The notes: a model not told the origin generated them from the sequence alone. DNA of 64,000 nt from an uncultured cyanobacterium (GCA_902495705.1 CABUXT010000001.1:1-64000); one strand, 5' to 3'. Positions 34,157 through 43,080 are shown, numbered from the stretch's first letter. Translations and numbers: made by a program.

Positions 34157-34849
34157 TTAATTTTCTTCCTTTGCTGTATAATCTTTATTTACATAATCAG
34201 AATCAAATCCGCTGTGTTCTACCAAATAATAGCAATCTGCAGCTACGCCATTTTTACAACTTGCTTGAACATCAGATAATGAATTTTCGGTTTGGAATGC
34301 TCCGACGTCACCGATATGTTCACCTGTATCAAAGTCATTCACACCGATTATTTTTAGTTCAAAATAATCAACACCTGCAATATTTGGACCTTTGGAACCG
34401 TTTACATCAATTGCAATGACCTGATATCCTGCATCTTCATCATAGGCAGCTAAACCTACGCCTGCGCCGTTTTTGAGAACAGCAGATGCGGCAAAAGAAT
34501 TTACAACAGAAGATAAATCGCCACCATCAAGATTTTTATATCCTGCAGTCGGTTTAAATATCAAAGCTCCGGCACCTTTGGATTTTGCAATATCAATATT
34601 TTTCAAAAAACCTTCAGGGTCAGTTGCCATTTTTGAATTGGCATAATTAGACGCGCCACCCATTTTAACCATTTCATTTTGTACGGAATCATTCATAATT
34701 CCGACCGTACTTTGCAATAGCGCCATATTGGCTTTACCGATTGAATCTTTTATTACCCCCGGCAAAACCAACACTGCAAGAACACCGACTACGCTCAACG
34801 CGATTAACATTTCAGAAAGCGTAAATCCTGTCTTTTTTATCTTAATCAT
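34157..34849 (-). CDS. Prepilin-like protein (class III signal peptide)
   Basis: A 230-residue protein beginning MIKIKKTGFTLSEMLIALSV, with the classical Gly before FTLSE. The globular part includes DVNGSKGPNIAGVDYFELK and a Cys pair near the C-terminus. The ATG at 34849 has GAGGA at a good distance; a TTG two codons upstream was rejected. First gene of the three-gene prepilin unit, with 16 bp to the next. Confidence 0.87.
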   Translation of the reverse strand: MIKIKKTGFTLSEMLIALSVVGVLAVLVLPGVIKDSIGKANMALLQSTVGIMNDSVQNEMVKMGGASNYANSKMATDPEGFLKNIDIAKSKGAGALIFKPTAGYKNLDGGDLSSVVNSFAASAVLKNGAGVGLAAYDEDAGYQVIAIDVNGSKGPNIAGVDYFELKIIGVNDFDTGEHIGDVGAFQTENSLSDVQASCKNGVAADCYYLVEHSGFDSDYVNKDYTAKEEN

Positions 34850-35014
34850 AACCAATCCTCATAAAAAGCTGACATCCGTCCTCACCTTGCGGCTGAGGGG
34901 TTGGGAGATTGGGCGAACCAAAAACCCACAACCTGATTTTTTGAAAAATCACAGTTGTACATATATTATTTTAACATTATTTTGCAAAAAGTTCAATTGC
35001 CTTGACGGAAGATT

Positions 35015-35043
35015 TTGAGCAAGTTAAAATTTAGTTGTATATA
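35015..35043 (+). promoter_or_regulatory. Promoter of the scaffold/GGGtGRT unit
   Basis: TTGAGC at 35015-35020, a 17-nt spacer and TATATA at 35038-35043, followed by GAAGGGAG before the ATG at 35062. Confidence 0.65.
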
Positions 35044-35061
35044 AGGTGAAGGGAGTAGAAA

Positions 35062-35763
35062 ATGACTAATATACAAGTTTCACAAGAAATTCAAGAAAAA
35101 TGCTGCGTAGCTCGTGGCGTAAAGGGTTCACCTGCCCCAATTCCACAAGAAGGTGAATGGACAAAATGTAAAGAAATCAAAGACATTTCAGGTCTTACTC
35201 ATGGTTGCGGATGCTGCGCTCCTCAACAAGGTACTTGTAAATTAACTCTTAACGTTAAAGAAGGTATCATTCAAGAAGCATTAGTTGAAACAATCGGTTG
35301 TTCAGGTATGACTCACTCAGCTGCTATGGCTGGTGAAATTCTTCCTGGTAAAACAATTTTGGAAGCTTTGAACACTGACTTGGTTTGTGATGCTATCAAC
35401 GTTGCAATGAGAGAATTATTCTTGCAAATCGTTTACGGTAGAACTCAAACAGCTTTCTCTGAAAACGGATTGCCTGTAGGTGCCGGTCTTGAAGATTTAG
35501 GTAAAGGCTTGTGCTCTATGGTTGGTACTATCCACTCTACAAAACAAAAAGGTGTTAGATACCTTCAATTGACTGAAGGTTACATCCTTGAATTAGGTTT
35601 GGACAAAAATGACGAAGTTATCGGCTACAAATTTGTAAACCTTGGTAAAGTTATGGATGCTATCAAATCAGGTGTTGACCCTAAAGAAGCTTACGAAAAG
35701 AATATCGGTACTTATGGCAGATTTGCTGATGCCGTAAAAACTATCGACCCTCGTAAACAGTAG
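35062..35763 (+). CDS. NifU-like iron-sulfur scaffold protein
   Basis: A 233-residue protein resembling IscU/NifU scaffolds, with many cysteines: KCCVARGVKG near the start, GCGCCAPQQGTC at about 50-61 and GCSGMTHSAAMAGE, which resembles the IscU segment around its second ligand Cys. The C-terminal half differs from ordinary IscU. This arrangement is the known partner of GGGtGRT proteins in anaerobes. It probably builds or holds an iron-sulfur cluster; the client is unknown. It is followed after 47 bp by the GGGtGRT gene under the same strong promoter. Confidence 0.85.
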   Translation: MTNIQVSQEIQEKCCVARGVKGSPAPIPQEGEWTKCKEIKDISGLTHGCGCCAPQQGTCKLTLNVKEGIIQEALVETIGCSGMTHSAAMAGEILPGKTILEALNTDLVCDAINVAMRELFLQIVYGRTQTAFSENGLPVGAGLEDLGKGLCSMVGTIHSTKQKGVRYLQLTEGYILELGLDKNDEVIGYKFVNLGKVMDAIKSGVDPKEAYEKNIGTYGRFADAVKTIDPRKQ

Positions 35764-35810
35764 TATTTAGTAGTAAACAATAAATAATAAAGAAAAAGGA
35801 AAAATAAATT

Positions 35811-36812
35811 ATGGCAAATTTTGAAGGAAAAGATAGACGTGAGGCTACTTTAGCAAAAGTTTTACCTGAATATGGTTTCAAAAACTTGGACGAAGCTCGC
35901 GAATTATGTTTATCAAAAGGAATTGACGTAGATGCGATTGTTAAAGGTATTCAACCTATCGCATTTGATAACGCATCTTGGGCTTATACTTTAGGTTGCG
36001 CTATCGCTATTAAAAAAGGTATCAAAAACGCTGCTGATGCTGCAGAAGCTATCGGTTTAGGATTGCAAGCATTTGCTGTTCCTGGTTCTGTTGGTGATAC
36101 AAGAAAAGTTGGTATCGGTCACGGTAACTTAGGTGCAATGTTATTGAGAGAAGAAACTAAATGTTTCTGTTTCTTGGCTGGTCACGAATCTTTCGCAGCT
36201 GCTGAAGGTGCTATCGGTATCGCAAGAAACGCTAACAAAGTTAGAAAAGAACCTCTAAGAGTAATCTTGAACGGTTTAGGTAAAGATGCTGCTTATGTAA
36301 TCGCTAGAATTAATGGTTTCACAGCTGTTGAAACAGATTACGATTACAAAACTGGCGAATTAAAAGTTGTTAAAGAAACTCCATTCTCTGACGGAGAAAG
36401 AGCTAAAGTTAAATGCTATGGCGCTGACGACGTAAACGAAGGTGTTGCTATTATGATTAAAGAAGGCGTTGATGTTTCTATCACAGGTAACTCAACTAAC
36501 CCTACAAGATTCCAACACCCTGTAGCCGGTACTTACAAAAAATGGTGCTGGGAAAACGGTAGAAAATACTTCTCAGTAGCATCTGGTGGTGGTACTGGTA
36601 GAACTCTTCACCCAGATAACGTTGCAGCAGGTCCTGCATCTTACGGTATGACAGATACTATGGGTAGAATGCACGGTGATGCTCAATTCGCAGGTTCATC
36701 TTCAGTTCCTGCTCACGTTGAAATGATGGGCGTTATCGGTATGGGTAACAACCCAATGGTAGGTGCTACTGTAGCATGTGCTGTTGCTGTTGCTGAAGCT
36801 ATGAACAAATAG
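35811..36812 (+). CDS. GGGtGRT protein
   Basis: A 333-residue protein of the GGGtGRT family, named for the motif seen here as ASGGGTGRTLHPDN. Other conserved stretches are PGSVGDTRKVGIGHGNLGAM, FLAGHESFAAAEGAIGIARN and GMTDTMGRMHGDAQFAGSSS. The biochemical role is not established; the constant link to a NifU-like scaffold suggests iron-sulfur or redox metabolism in anaerobes. AAAGGA lies upstream of the ATG. Codon choice is strongly biased to GGT, GCT and GTT, suggesting high expression. A strong terminator follows. Confidence 0.92.
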   Translation: MANFEGKDRREATLAKVLPEYGFKNLDEARELCLSKGIDVDAIVKGIQPIAFDNASWAYTLGCAIAIKKGIKNAADAAEAIGLGLQAFAVPGSVGDTRKVGIGHGNLGAMLLREETKCFCFLAGHESFAAAEGAIGIARNANKVRKEPLRVILNGLGKDAAYVIARINGFTAVETDYDYKTGELKVVKETPFSDGERAKVKCYGADDVNEGVAIMIKEGVDVSITGNSTNPTRFQHPVAGTYKKWCWENGRKYFSVASGGGTGRTLHPDNVAAGPASYGMTDTMGRMHGDAQFAGSSSVPAHVEMMGVIGMGNNPMVGATVACAVAVAEAMNK

Positions 36813-36833
36813 TTCTAGTTGAACCAAAATTTA

Positions 36834-36871
36834 AAAGGACTCGATAGTTTTGCTATCGAGTCCTTTTTTGC
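36834..36871 (+). terminator. Rho-independent terminator of the GGGtGRT unit
   Basis: GGACTCGATAG pairs perfectly with CTATCGAGTCC across TTTTG, followed by TTTTTT. Confidence 0.93.
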
Positions 36872-36903
36872 GAGAATCTTTATGAAAGGCGAAAATAAAA
36901 AAT

Positions 36904-37073
36904 TGTCATTCTGAAAGCTTAGAAAATTTGTATGAAGTATGAACACATAATTTTCTTGCTATTCAAAATCTCTAACAGAACACCCCTCTCCCTAACCCTC
37001 AGCCATACGGCACGCAGTCTCACTCAACTCGCATAGCTCGTTGGTTCGGCTAGTGTCCCACAAGGGGCGAGGG
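36904..37073. repeat. Inverted long palindrome plus 90-bp repeat
   Basis: 36904-36970 is the long palindrome in inverse orientation; 36983-37073 is the roughly 90-bp unit, also inverted. The same two elements lie side by side in the opposite orientation at 25559-25739, so they may move or expand as one composite. A GTCACCCTGAA/TTCAGGGT palindrome follows at about 37081-37106. No gene is visible. Confidence 0.75.
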
Positions 37074-37177
37074 AAAATGCGTCACCCTGAACTCGTTTCA
37101 GGGTCTCAAACCATACAAAAAGGTCAATAATAACAATCATTAAACTTACATAGCAAATTTTTATCTTCACAAGCTTT

Positions 37178-37942
37178 ATGGACAATATGTTAAAATTACT
37201 TACCCCACCAAACCTTATCCCAAAGAAAATAAATCCCCCAAATATCGGTTGGATTCGCCCAGATAAAACTATCGCGTTTAATTCAACAGGAGCTGCCGCA
37301 AGATATGCCAAAAATAGAGCAATTGAAGCACTCCATCATAAATCACCATTTGAAAGAGCTATCATTTATAAGAAAAACATTATTTTAGCTGAATATGGCG
37401 GAGACAAAACACATGTACATTTTACCATATCTGATTCAATAACAGAAAATGCGACATTAGCGCATGGACATCCAAATCTTGAAAAACATGGGACCAATCC
37501 TATTACTTTAGGAGATTTTCAAAGTTTATTAAATGGAAAGTTACGTAAAATTATCGCATATAACGATAAAGGTGAATATAGTTATATCAGACAAACTAAA
37601 GGAGCAAAAAAGCTTGATACAATTGAGTTAGGCAAAGAAATTACAGATAAATATTATCAAAAGTTATGCCAAAAAGCCTTTCCTGAAGAATTTCAAAAAA
37701 CAGGCGAATCATTTTTCAATGCTTTTGATTCTACCAGCAAACAATTTAAAAATCCACAAAAAGCCAAAGAGGGACTGGATTTATATCTTAAAAAGCCACA
37801 CATAGCAGGCATTTTGAATGATATTTTAGAAAGCTATTTCAGAAAAGGGAATGAAATTCAAAAATTTATCCAAAACTTTTGGATAAATAATCTGCCTAAA
37901 GATTGTTTTAAATATTCCTCTAACATGTCACATTTGAATTAA
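37178..37942 (+). CDS. Orphan protein with JAMM-like metalloprotease motif
   Basis: A 254-residue protein, not assigned to a family. Residues about 65-130 resemble a JAB/MPN (JAMM) domain: ILAEYGG supplies a Glu, LAHGHPN the H-x-H-P motif, and PITLGDF the S/T-x-x-D part, 11 residues after the second His. Then IIAYNDKGEYSYI follows, as the terminal strands of such domains do. The spacing is slightly longer than in classical JAMM proteins. The C-terminal half is helical and Lys-rich. No signal peptide and no Shine-Dalgarno sequence is visible. It is isolated between repeats and an AT-rich gap, which could reflect transfer. Confidence 0.6.
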   Translation: MDNMLKLLTPPNLIPKKINPPNIGWIRPDKTIAFNSTGAAARYAKNRAIEALHHKSPFERAIIYKKNIILAEYGGDKTHVHFTISDSITENATLAHGHPNLEKHGTNPITLGDFQSLLNGKLRKIIAYNDKGEYSYIRQTKGAKKLDTIELGKEITDKYYQKLCQKAFPEEFQKTGESFFNAFDSTSKQFKNPQKAKEGLDLYLKKPHIAGILNDILESYFRKGNEIQKFIQNFWINNLPKDCFKYSSNMSHLN

Positions 37943-38265
37943 TTGTTAAGCAAAAATCTTTATTTTATATAAATAGTATATATTAGCAATATACCTCAAA
38001 TATACATTATACACAGGTTTAAGAAATATTAACAACATTAAAACGAAAAAGGCAATTTTTCAAAACAAAAAACGTTTATAAAAGAGTAAGGGAAAATTCA
38101 AAAGAACTTCCAAGAAAAGGAAAAAGGGAAAAATAAAAAATCAATTCTGAATGAATTGATGATATATGTGAAAAGGATATAAGTTAAACAAAGTTTTTTA
38201 TACTCTCTCTCTTAATATCCTCGTGTTTATTTAATGTTGCCAACAATAGTATTGGCAACTTTTTC
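37943..38265 (+). ncRNA. Candidate non-coding RNA of about 285 nt
   Basis: No ORF is convincing. A promoter-like TTGTTA with a TATATA-like box about 17 nt later lies at 37943-37971, and a strong terminator ends at 38264. Between them are a purine-rich tract (about 38080-38130), a TCAATTC/GAATTGA hairpin at 38141-38160 and a longer stem AGGATAT/ATATCCT spanning about 38174-38221. No known RNA family is recognised; the 3' untranslated region of the upstream gene is an alternative. Confidence 0.4.
38236..38264 (+). terminator. Rho-independent terminator
   Basis: GTTGCCAA (38236-38243) pairs with TTGGCAAC (38252-38259) and a T tract follows. The nearest upstream coding gene ends about 290 bp earlier. 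Confidence 0.85.
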
Positions 38266-38611
38266 TTTTATATAGAGGGTTTTCAGTTATAAAATAAAAG
38301 ATTAATAAAATAACTTATTTACAAAATGCTCCATTTTTGCTCCAATAATTTTTTAAATTTACTTTTTAATTCTCAAAATTTTTATATACTTTTATTCTTA
38401 TTTATTCTCTTTTACTAAAATTTTTCTATTTTTACCAATTTCTACAATCACAACTACAGTTTGGACTTAAATCTATTTGATGAATTTCTGATATTAGCTT
38501 ATTTCCAAAATATAAAAATAATATCAACGAGCATATTTTAAACCAGTTTTCCCTTATAAATTTTATGAATCGCTTAATATTTTTCCACATAATTTTTCAA
38601 TTCTTTCTCAC
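38266..38611. other. Very AT-rich gap without visible gene
   Basis: About 345 bp of T-rich sequence between the terminator and the stop codon of the transporter gene. No ORF of useful length, no repeat family seen elsewhere and no clear terminator for the transporter. It might be a decayed gene, but no frame shows a recognisable remnant. Confidence 0.5.
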
Positions 38612-39922
38612 TTACTTAAACACCATAACCGCGACTATCGCGGCGATGATGATTGGGATGTTATAGATTAAAAAAGTTGGTACGCAAGTATCCCAGATGT
38701 GATTATGTTGCCCGTCGGCGTTTAGACCTGCGGTTGGTCCAAGGGTTGTATCAGATGCCGGAGAACCGGCATCCCCCAATGCTGCCGCAGCAGACAGGAC
38801 AATTATCATAGATGGAATACTAAATCCTAATTTTACACAAATCGGAACATACAAAACTGCCAAAATTGGAATTGTACCAAAAGATGTGCCGATACCAACG
38901 GTTATAAATAATCCGACAAGCATCATTAGCGCAGTTGCAATAATTTTGCTATGCATCATATATGGAGTTATTGCATTAATCAAAGTATCAATACCGCCTG
39001 TTGCTTTCATTACGCTTGCATAACCTGCAGCAACAAGCATTACAAAAGCAACATATCCCATCAAACCAACACCTTCGTTTATCAATTTGTCCATTTTGTC
39101 GTGGTCAATTGCCTTTAAGCCGAAAATTACAGCCAACCCAACCAACGCACCTAGCGGAAGTGAATTTGTCCACAACTGGACAACAAGGGTCAAAACTGCC
39201 GCAACCAGTGTTATATAATGGTTTTTATTCAAATGTAAATCTTCATTTTCAACATTTTGTTCAACTTCAAAATTCTTGTACTCTCTCGGTTTGCGATAAA
39301 ATACAAAAACAGCAAACAGCAAACCGATAAACATTCCAAGTCCCAAAATCCAGTTATATTTCCAAATATCGCTTTTGATAACTTCAACTCCGTTTTGCAT
39401 CATATTTTCTGCAATAAGTCCTTGGAATATCAAACCAAACCCTGCAGGAATAGCAATATAAGGAGCTTCTAAACCAAAAGCAAGTCCGCAAGCAACAGCT
39501 CTTCTATCAAGTTTTAATTTGTTCATCAAACCAAGCAAGGGCGGAACAAGAATCGGAATAAACGCAATGTGAACAGGAATTAAGTTTTGAGATAATATCG
39601 CAATTCCGGTTAAAATAAAAATCAGCAAATATTTGCGCGAATTAATAGTCTTTGCAATTTTTTTAGCCAAAATTGGAGCTAATCCTGTATGGGTCATAGA
39701 TGCAGCAAACGCACCAAGCAAAATGTAACTCAATGCAGTTTCCGAATTTCCGCCCATTCCGTGGATAAAAATATCCATAACTTGAGACAAATTCATGTGA
39801 CCGACAAGTCCGCCTGCAACTGACGAAATAATCAAAGCCAACAAAACATTAACTCTGCTAAGACATAACACGCAAAGCAAAATCACTGATATTAATATGG
39901 GATTTGTCAACAAAGCTAACAT
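38612..39922 (-). CDS. Na+/H+ antiporter-family transporter (YuiF-like)
   Basis: A 436-residue inner membrane protein with about 11-12 helices. The conserved C-terminal segment ALGDAGSPASDTTLGPTAGL followed by QHNHIWDTCVPTFLIYNIP is typical of the YuiF branch of the NhaC/ion-transporter group, members of which are proposed to exchange an amino acid such as histidine for sodium or protons. The N-terminal PVHIAFIPILVPPLL is also characteristic. The substrate cannot be read from sequence. The gene stands alone. Confidence 0.82.
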   Translation of the reverse strand: MLALLTNPILISVILLCVLCLSRVNVLLALIISSVAGGLVGHMNLSQVMDIFIHGMGGNSETALSYILLGAFAASMTHTGLAPILAKKIAKTINSRKYLLIFILTGIAILSQNLIPVHIAFIPILVPPLLGLMNKLKLDRRAVACGLAFGLEAPYIAIPAGFGLIFQGLIAENMMQNGVEVIKSDIWKYNWILGLGMFIGLLFAVFVFYRKPREYKNFEVEQNVENEDLHLNKNHYITLVAAVLTLVVQLWTNSLPLGALVGLAVIFGLKAIDHDKMDKLINEGVGLMGYVAFVMLVAAGYASVMKATGGIDTLINAITPYMMHSKIIATALMMLVGLFITVGIGTSFGTIPILAVLYVPICVKLGFSIPSMIIVLSAAAALGDAGSPASDTTLGPTAGLNADGQHNHIWDTCVPTFLIYNIPIIIAAIVAVMVFK

Positions 39923-39964
39923 AAATTCATTCCTGCTATTTTAAAAATAACATAAACAGGGAAT

Positions 39965-40681
39965 TTACTCAAAATCTAATTCATAGCAAGGATAAGCTTT
40001 TGTACAACCTTCCAAGCGTTGCAACTTGATATTAACCTTATCTGTAACTTTAAACTGGTCAGAAAAATCGCCCAATTGCAATTTTTTGCTATCATTTGGA
40101 ATTACGTAATATTTATAAAAATCATCTCCAATATCATTTAAGATTAAAAATTTGTTATTCAAAATTGAATATTTCAAAGAGAGTTTATTTTGATTTTTCT
40201 TCAAATCTGAAATTTTTACAATTTGAACACCTTTGAACAACTTTGAAATCTCTTCTTCATTCAACTTACGAGGTACAAATTTTACGCCATTAAAGATAAC
40301 TTCATAGTATTCAAAATTTTTAGGGAAATATGAATACAAAGACTTGCTGTTTAAAAATTCTTGACTGCCTTCACCAAGCCACAAATCTTCTTTTGGAACT
40401 TGCGCATTACCTGTCAATAAATGGTATGAAGTATATCCGCCGTTACCTTCCGGAAGTTGAGTCTGCAAAGTGATTTCATCTTTTGAGTCATCAGCAACAT
40501 TGTCAGGCGCTTTTTTCCACTCATATTTATTCATGTTATATGTCCACAATTTTTGTCCGACTTTTGGAAACCACGCATTTGTAATGTTTTCTTCTTTTCT
40601 ATCTAAGCTATACAAAACACTGACAAAAAATGCTATCACAATAAGCAATATCACAACACCGAAAATATAACGTTTTTTCAT
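39965..40681 (-). CDS. Membrane-anchored hypothetical protein
   Basis: A 238-residue protein with one N-terminal membrane helix (YIFGVVILLIVIAFFVSVLY) and a soluble, probably periplasmic domain rich in Lys, Asn and Tyr. Two Cys residues near the C-terminus (EGCTKAYPCYELDFE) may form a disulphide. No family recognised. The start at 40681 has GAGGA 6 nt upstream; a longer frame by 7 codons was rejected. It lies 42 bp upstream of the transporter gene on the same strand, so they may be co-transcribed. Confidence 0.7.
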   Translation of the reverse strand: MKKRYIFGVVILLIVIAFFVSVLYSLDRKEENITNAWFPKVGQKLWTYNMNKYEWKKAPDNVADDSKDEITLQTQLPEGNGGYTSYHLLTGNAQVPKEDLWLGEGSQEFLNSKSLYSYFPKNFEYYEVIFNGVKFVPRKLNEEEISKLFKGVQIVKISDLKKNQNKLSLKYSILNNKFLILNDIGDDFYKYYVIPNDSKKLQLGDFSDQFKVTDKVNIKLQRLEGCTKAYPCYELDFE

Positions 40682-40771
40682 GTATTCCTCTTCCCTTCTC
40701 AACTATATTAATAAAGGATAGCACAAAAAATTACCATTAGCTAAAAGGTTAAAATAAAGCAATATTTGGCT

Positions 40772-40797
40772 AAAAAAAACGGACAGCAAGCTGTCCG
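40772..40797 (-). terminator. Rho-independent terminator, minus strand
   Basis: CGGACAGC pairs with GCTGTCCG over a 2-base centre, and on the minus strand eight T follow. The only upstream coding gene on this strand, the TPR gene, already has its own terminator at 41090-41141. Confidence 0.8.
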
Positions 40798-41089
40798 CTC
40801 ATTTCATTTCTGAAACAAAAAAGGATTCACATTAACCTAAAATTTTTATAAAAATAACCTCTTATCCAAAGCTCTCTCTTTAATTTTTACATGTTTAAAC
40901 GGAAAATATACAAACTTCCAAAATCTCGTTCCCTAGTTGTATTTATATAATAAAACAAGTTAAATCTTTTGACTAATATTTTTCACTCCACATGCCAAAG
41001 TCTTTACATTTAATTTTCAAAAAATGGTGAAATAATTTCGGCTTGGACATTTCAGCTATTTGAAAAGTTTTACAATTATTTTGTTAATT
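40798..41089 (-). ncRNA. Candidate non-coding RNA between two minus-strand terminators
   Basis: About 290 bp with no ORF lies between the TPR terminator and the terminator at 40772. A terminator without a gene suggests a small RNA on the minus strand. A TATAAA-like box near 40948 may be its promoter, but no -35 is clear. It contains AUUAAAGAGAGAG, complementary to CTCTCTCTTAAT at about 38204-38215 in the other candidate RNA; this may be chance. Confidence 0.3.
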
Positions 41090-41141
41090 AAAATTAAAAA
41101 ACACTTGCGCAAAGCGGATAAAGTCTTGCCACAAGTGTTTT
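41090..41141 (-). terminator. Terminator of the TPR gene
   Basis: AAAACACTTG (41098-41107) pairs perfectly with CAAGTGTTTT (41132-41141); on the minus strand TTTTTAATTTT follows. The loop is 24 nt and may pair further. Confidence 0.75.
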
Positions 41142-41203
41142 GGATATTTATAAAAATTTATTAAGTAAATTAACTTTTATATAAATTATAAAAATCAAGT
41201 ATT

Positions 41204-42973
41204 TTATGATAATTTGCGGATAATTTCTTGAGCCTCTTCACATTCAGGGAAAGTGTCAACAATCTCTTCCGCAAGTTTCAAAGCCTCATCAGAATTTTCC
41301 AATTTGTCATAGCATTTAGCCAAATTCAACATAACATTGATATTCATTGGAGCTTTTTTGTGCATATTGTCAAAAATTGCACGAGCCTGCTCGTAATTAC
41401 CAAGTTCAAAGTAACACAAGCCTAACAAATTCTGAACATCAGGAAGTTGTTCAAGTTCATAAGCTTTTACCAAATACATTTTTGCAGTTTCATAATCCCC
41501 TGCAAGGTGAAAAATTCTGCCTGCAATAAATAGTAAAAATGCAGAATCTGAACATTTTTCAAGCACTTTTGTAATCTGACTTTTTGCCTCATCAATTTGT
41601 TTCAAGTGAGTTTTATTTAAAGCAGAAAAAGCTAACGCATTAGGATTTTCAGGTTCTAACGCAATTGCTTTTTGATATAATTCATCTGCTTTTTCAAATT
41701 CTGAAACAGAATGTAAGTAATTTGCATATTCTACAACTACAGAATAGTTGTGAGGTTCGATTGCATAAGCTTTTTCAAATTCATCTTTAGCATAATCAAA
41801 CAATCTTTTATTTAGGTAAATTACCCCTAAATCTTTGTGTGCAGGTCCAAAATCAGGGTTCAAACCGCAAACTTTTTTCAAAATTTGTTCTGCCCTATCA
41901 ATATCATCTGTTTTTACGCATAACAAAGCCAATTCATAATAAGTTTGATAAGAAACCGAACCTTGGCGAATAATACGTTCAAAAATTTCTTTCGCATTAG
42001 AATATTGACCTGTTTGCATATAAATTCCTGCTAATTTTTTCAAAATATTTGTAGCTTTCGGAGTAAGCATAACAAGTTGTTTCAATAGTGAAATTGCGAT
42101 TTCAAATTCACCCAAAACTTGATAGCAGCAAGCCAAATTGTATTTGTAACTTGTTTTTTGCGGATAAGATGCCGCCAAGTATTTGTAATGATTGATAGCC
42201 TCTTTGAACATGCCGGCTTTTACTTCTGAAATTGCCCAAGCAACAATATAGCTATCCTCTTCAGGTTCACGTTCATGAGCTTTTGCAAAATATTCGCAAG
42301 CCTCTTTGTGTTTGTTTTGCAATTGCAAAATTGATGCCATATTAAAATAAGTCAATGAATCAGAATCATCAATAGAAAGCGCTTTTTCATAAGTTTCAAA
42401 AGCCTTGTCAAGATTTCCGATTGTTAAATACGATGTTCCTAAATTGTTGTACAATTGAAGGTTATCAGGATTTAACTCAATAGCTTTTTCAATATATTCT
42501 ACACTTTGCTCAAACATTTTTCCTGCCATACAAGCAGTGCCCAAAATGTAATAAATTGCATAATCATCACCTGAAATTTCCAAAGCTTTCTTTCCGATTT
42601 CAACAGCTTTATCAAATTCTTCTGATTTGATATAAGTAATTGCCAAACTCTTGTATGCATCAATATATTCAGGTCTTAATTCCAAAACATTCAAATATGC
42701 ATGTTTTGCGGCAATCAAATCACCGAGATTGTCATAGCAACAACCCAAATAATACCAACATAATGCGTCATCTTGGCGATATTTTATAACATCTTCAAGA
42801 ATATATCTGGCATTGTCATAGTTTTCCATATTGACTTCACAAAGAGCTAACAATCTTTGTGCATCAATGTCTTTTTCGTCTTTGCTCAAGATTTCTGCAA
42901 TTGCTTCTTTTGCAGGGGCATATTCACCGGAATCAATGAGCGCGTAAATTTTATCAATATCTTTATCTTCCAT
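41204..42973 (-). CDS. Tetratricopeptide repeat protein
   Basis: A 589-residue protein made almost entirely of about 15-16 TPR units of 34 residues, with typical consensus stretches such as YNNLGTSYLTIGNLDKAFET and FYAL/YEKAL-like helices. No signal peptide or enzyme domain is visible. TPR arrays are protein-binding scaffolds; the partner is unknown. The start at 42973 (MEDKDIDK) is fixed by the promoter just upstream; the longer frame runs through a repeat. Divergent from the mlaE-like gene, so a link to lipid transport or envelope assembly is possible but unproven. Confidence 0.88.
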   Translation of the reverse strand: MEDKDIDKIYALIDSGEYAPAKEAIAEILSKDEKDIDAQRLLALCEVNMENYDNARYILEDVIKYRQDDALCWYYLGCCYDNLGDLIAAKHAYLNVLELRPEYIDAYKSLAITYIKSEEFDKAVEIGKKALEISGDDYAIYYILGTACMAGKMFEQSVEYIEKAIELNPDNLQLYNNLGTSYLTIGNLDKAFETYEKALSIDDSDSLTYFNMASILQLQNKHKEACEYFAKAHEREPEEDSYIVAWAISEVKAGMFKEAINHYKYLAASYPQKTSYKYNLACCYQVLGEFEIAISLLKQLVMLTPKATNILKKLAGIYMQTGQYSNAKEIFERIIRQGSVSYQTYYELALLCVKTDDIDRAEQILKKVCGLNPDFGPAHKDLGVIYLNKRLFDYAKDEFEKAYAIEPHNYSVVVEYANYLHSVSEFEKADELYQKAIALEPENPNALAFSALNKTHLKQIDEAKSQITKVLEKCSDSAFLLFIAGRIFHLAGDYETAKMYLVKAYELEQLPDVQNLLGLCYFELGNYEQARAIFDNMHKKAPMNINVMLNLAKCYDKLENSDEALKLAEEIVDTFPECEEAQEIIRKLS

Positions 42974-42982
42974 AGTAACCAC

Positions 42983-43010
42983 ATTATACCACAAAGAGAA
43001 ATTTTGTAGA
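42983..43010 (-). promoter_or_regulatory. Extended -10 promoter of the TPR gene, very short leader
   Basis: On the minus strand TCTACA, a 16-nt spacer and TGG-TATAAT (TATAAT at 42988-42983), with only 9 nt to the ATG at 42973 and no Shine-Dalgarno sequence. Confidence 0.55.
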
Positions 43011-43047
43011 GATTGCACAAGTTGTCTGACACATAGACCTATTTGGT

Positions 43048-43080
43048 CAATTAGAGACCCTGAAACAAGTTCAGGGTAAC
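43048..43080. repeat. Short palindromic repeat between divergent genes
   Basis: GAGACCCTGAAACAAGTTCA continuing to GGGTAAC, a copy of the CTGAA/TTCAG palindrome. It lies between the TPR and mlaE promoters, one of few copies located in a divergent gap. Confidence 0.65.

Noticed and set aside
38281..38611. Possible pseudogene in the AT-rich gap
   Set aside because: No frame or recognisable protein fragment could be read; left as an unassigned stretch.
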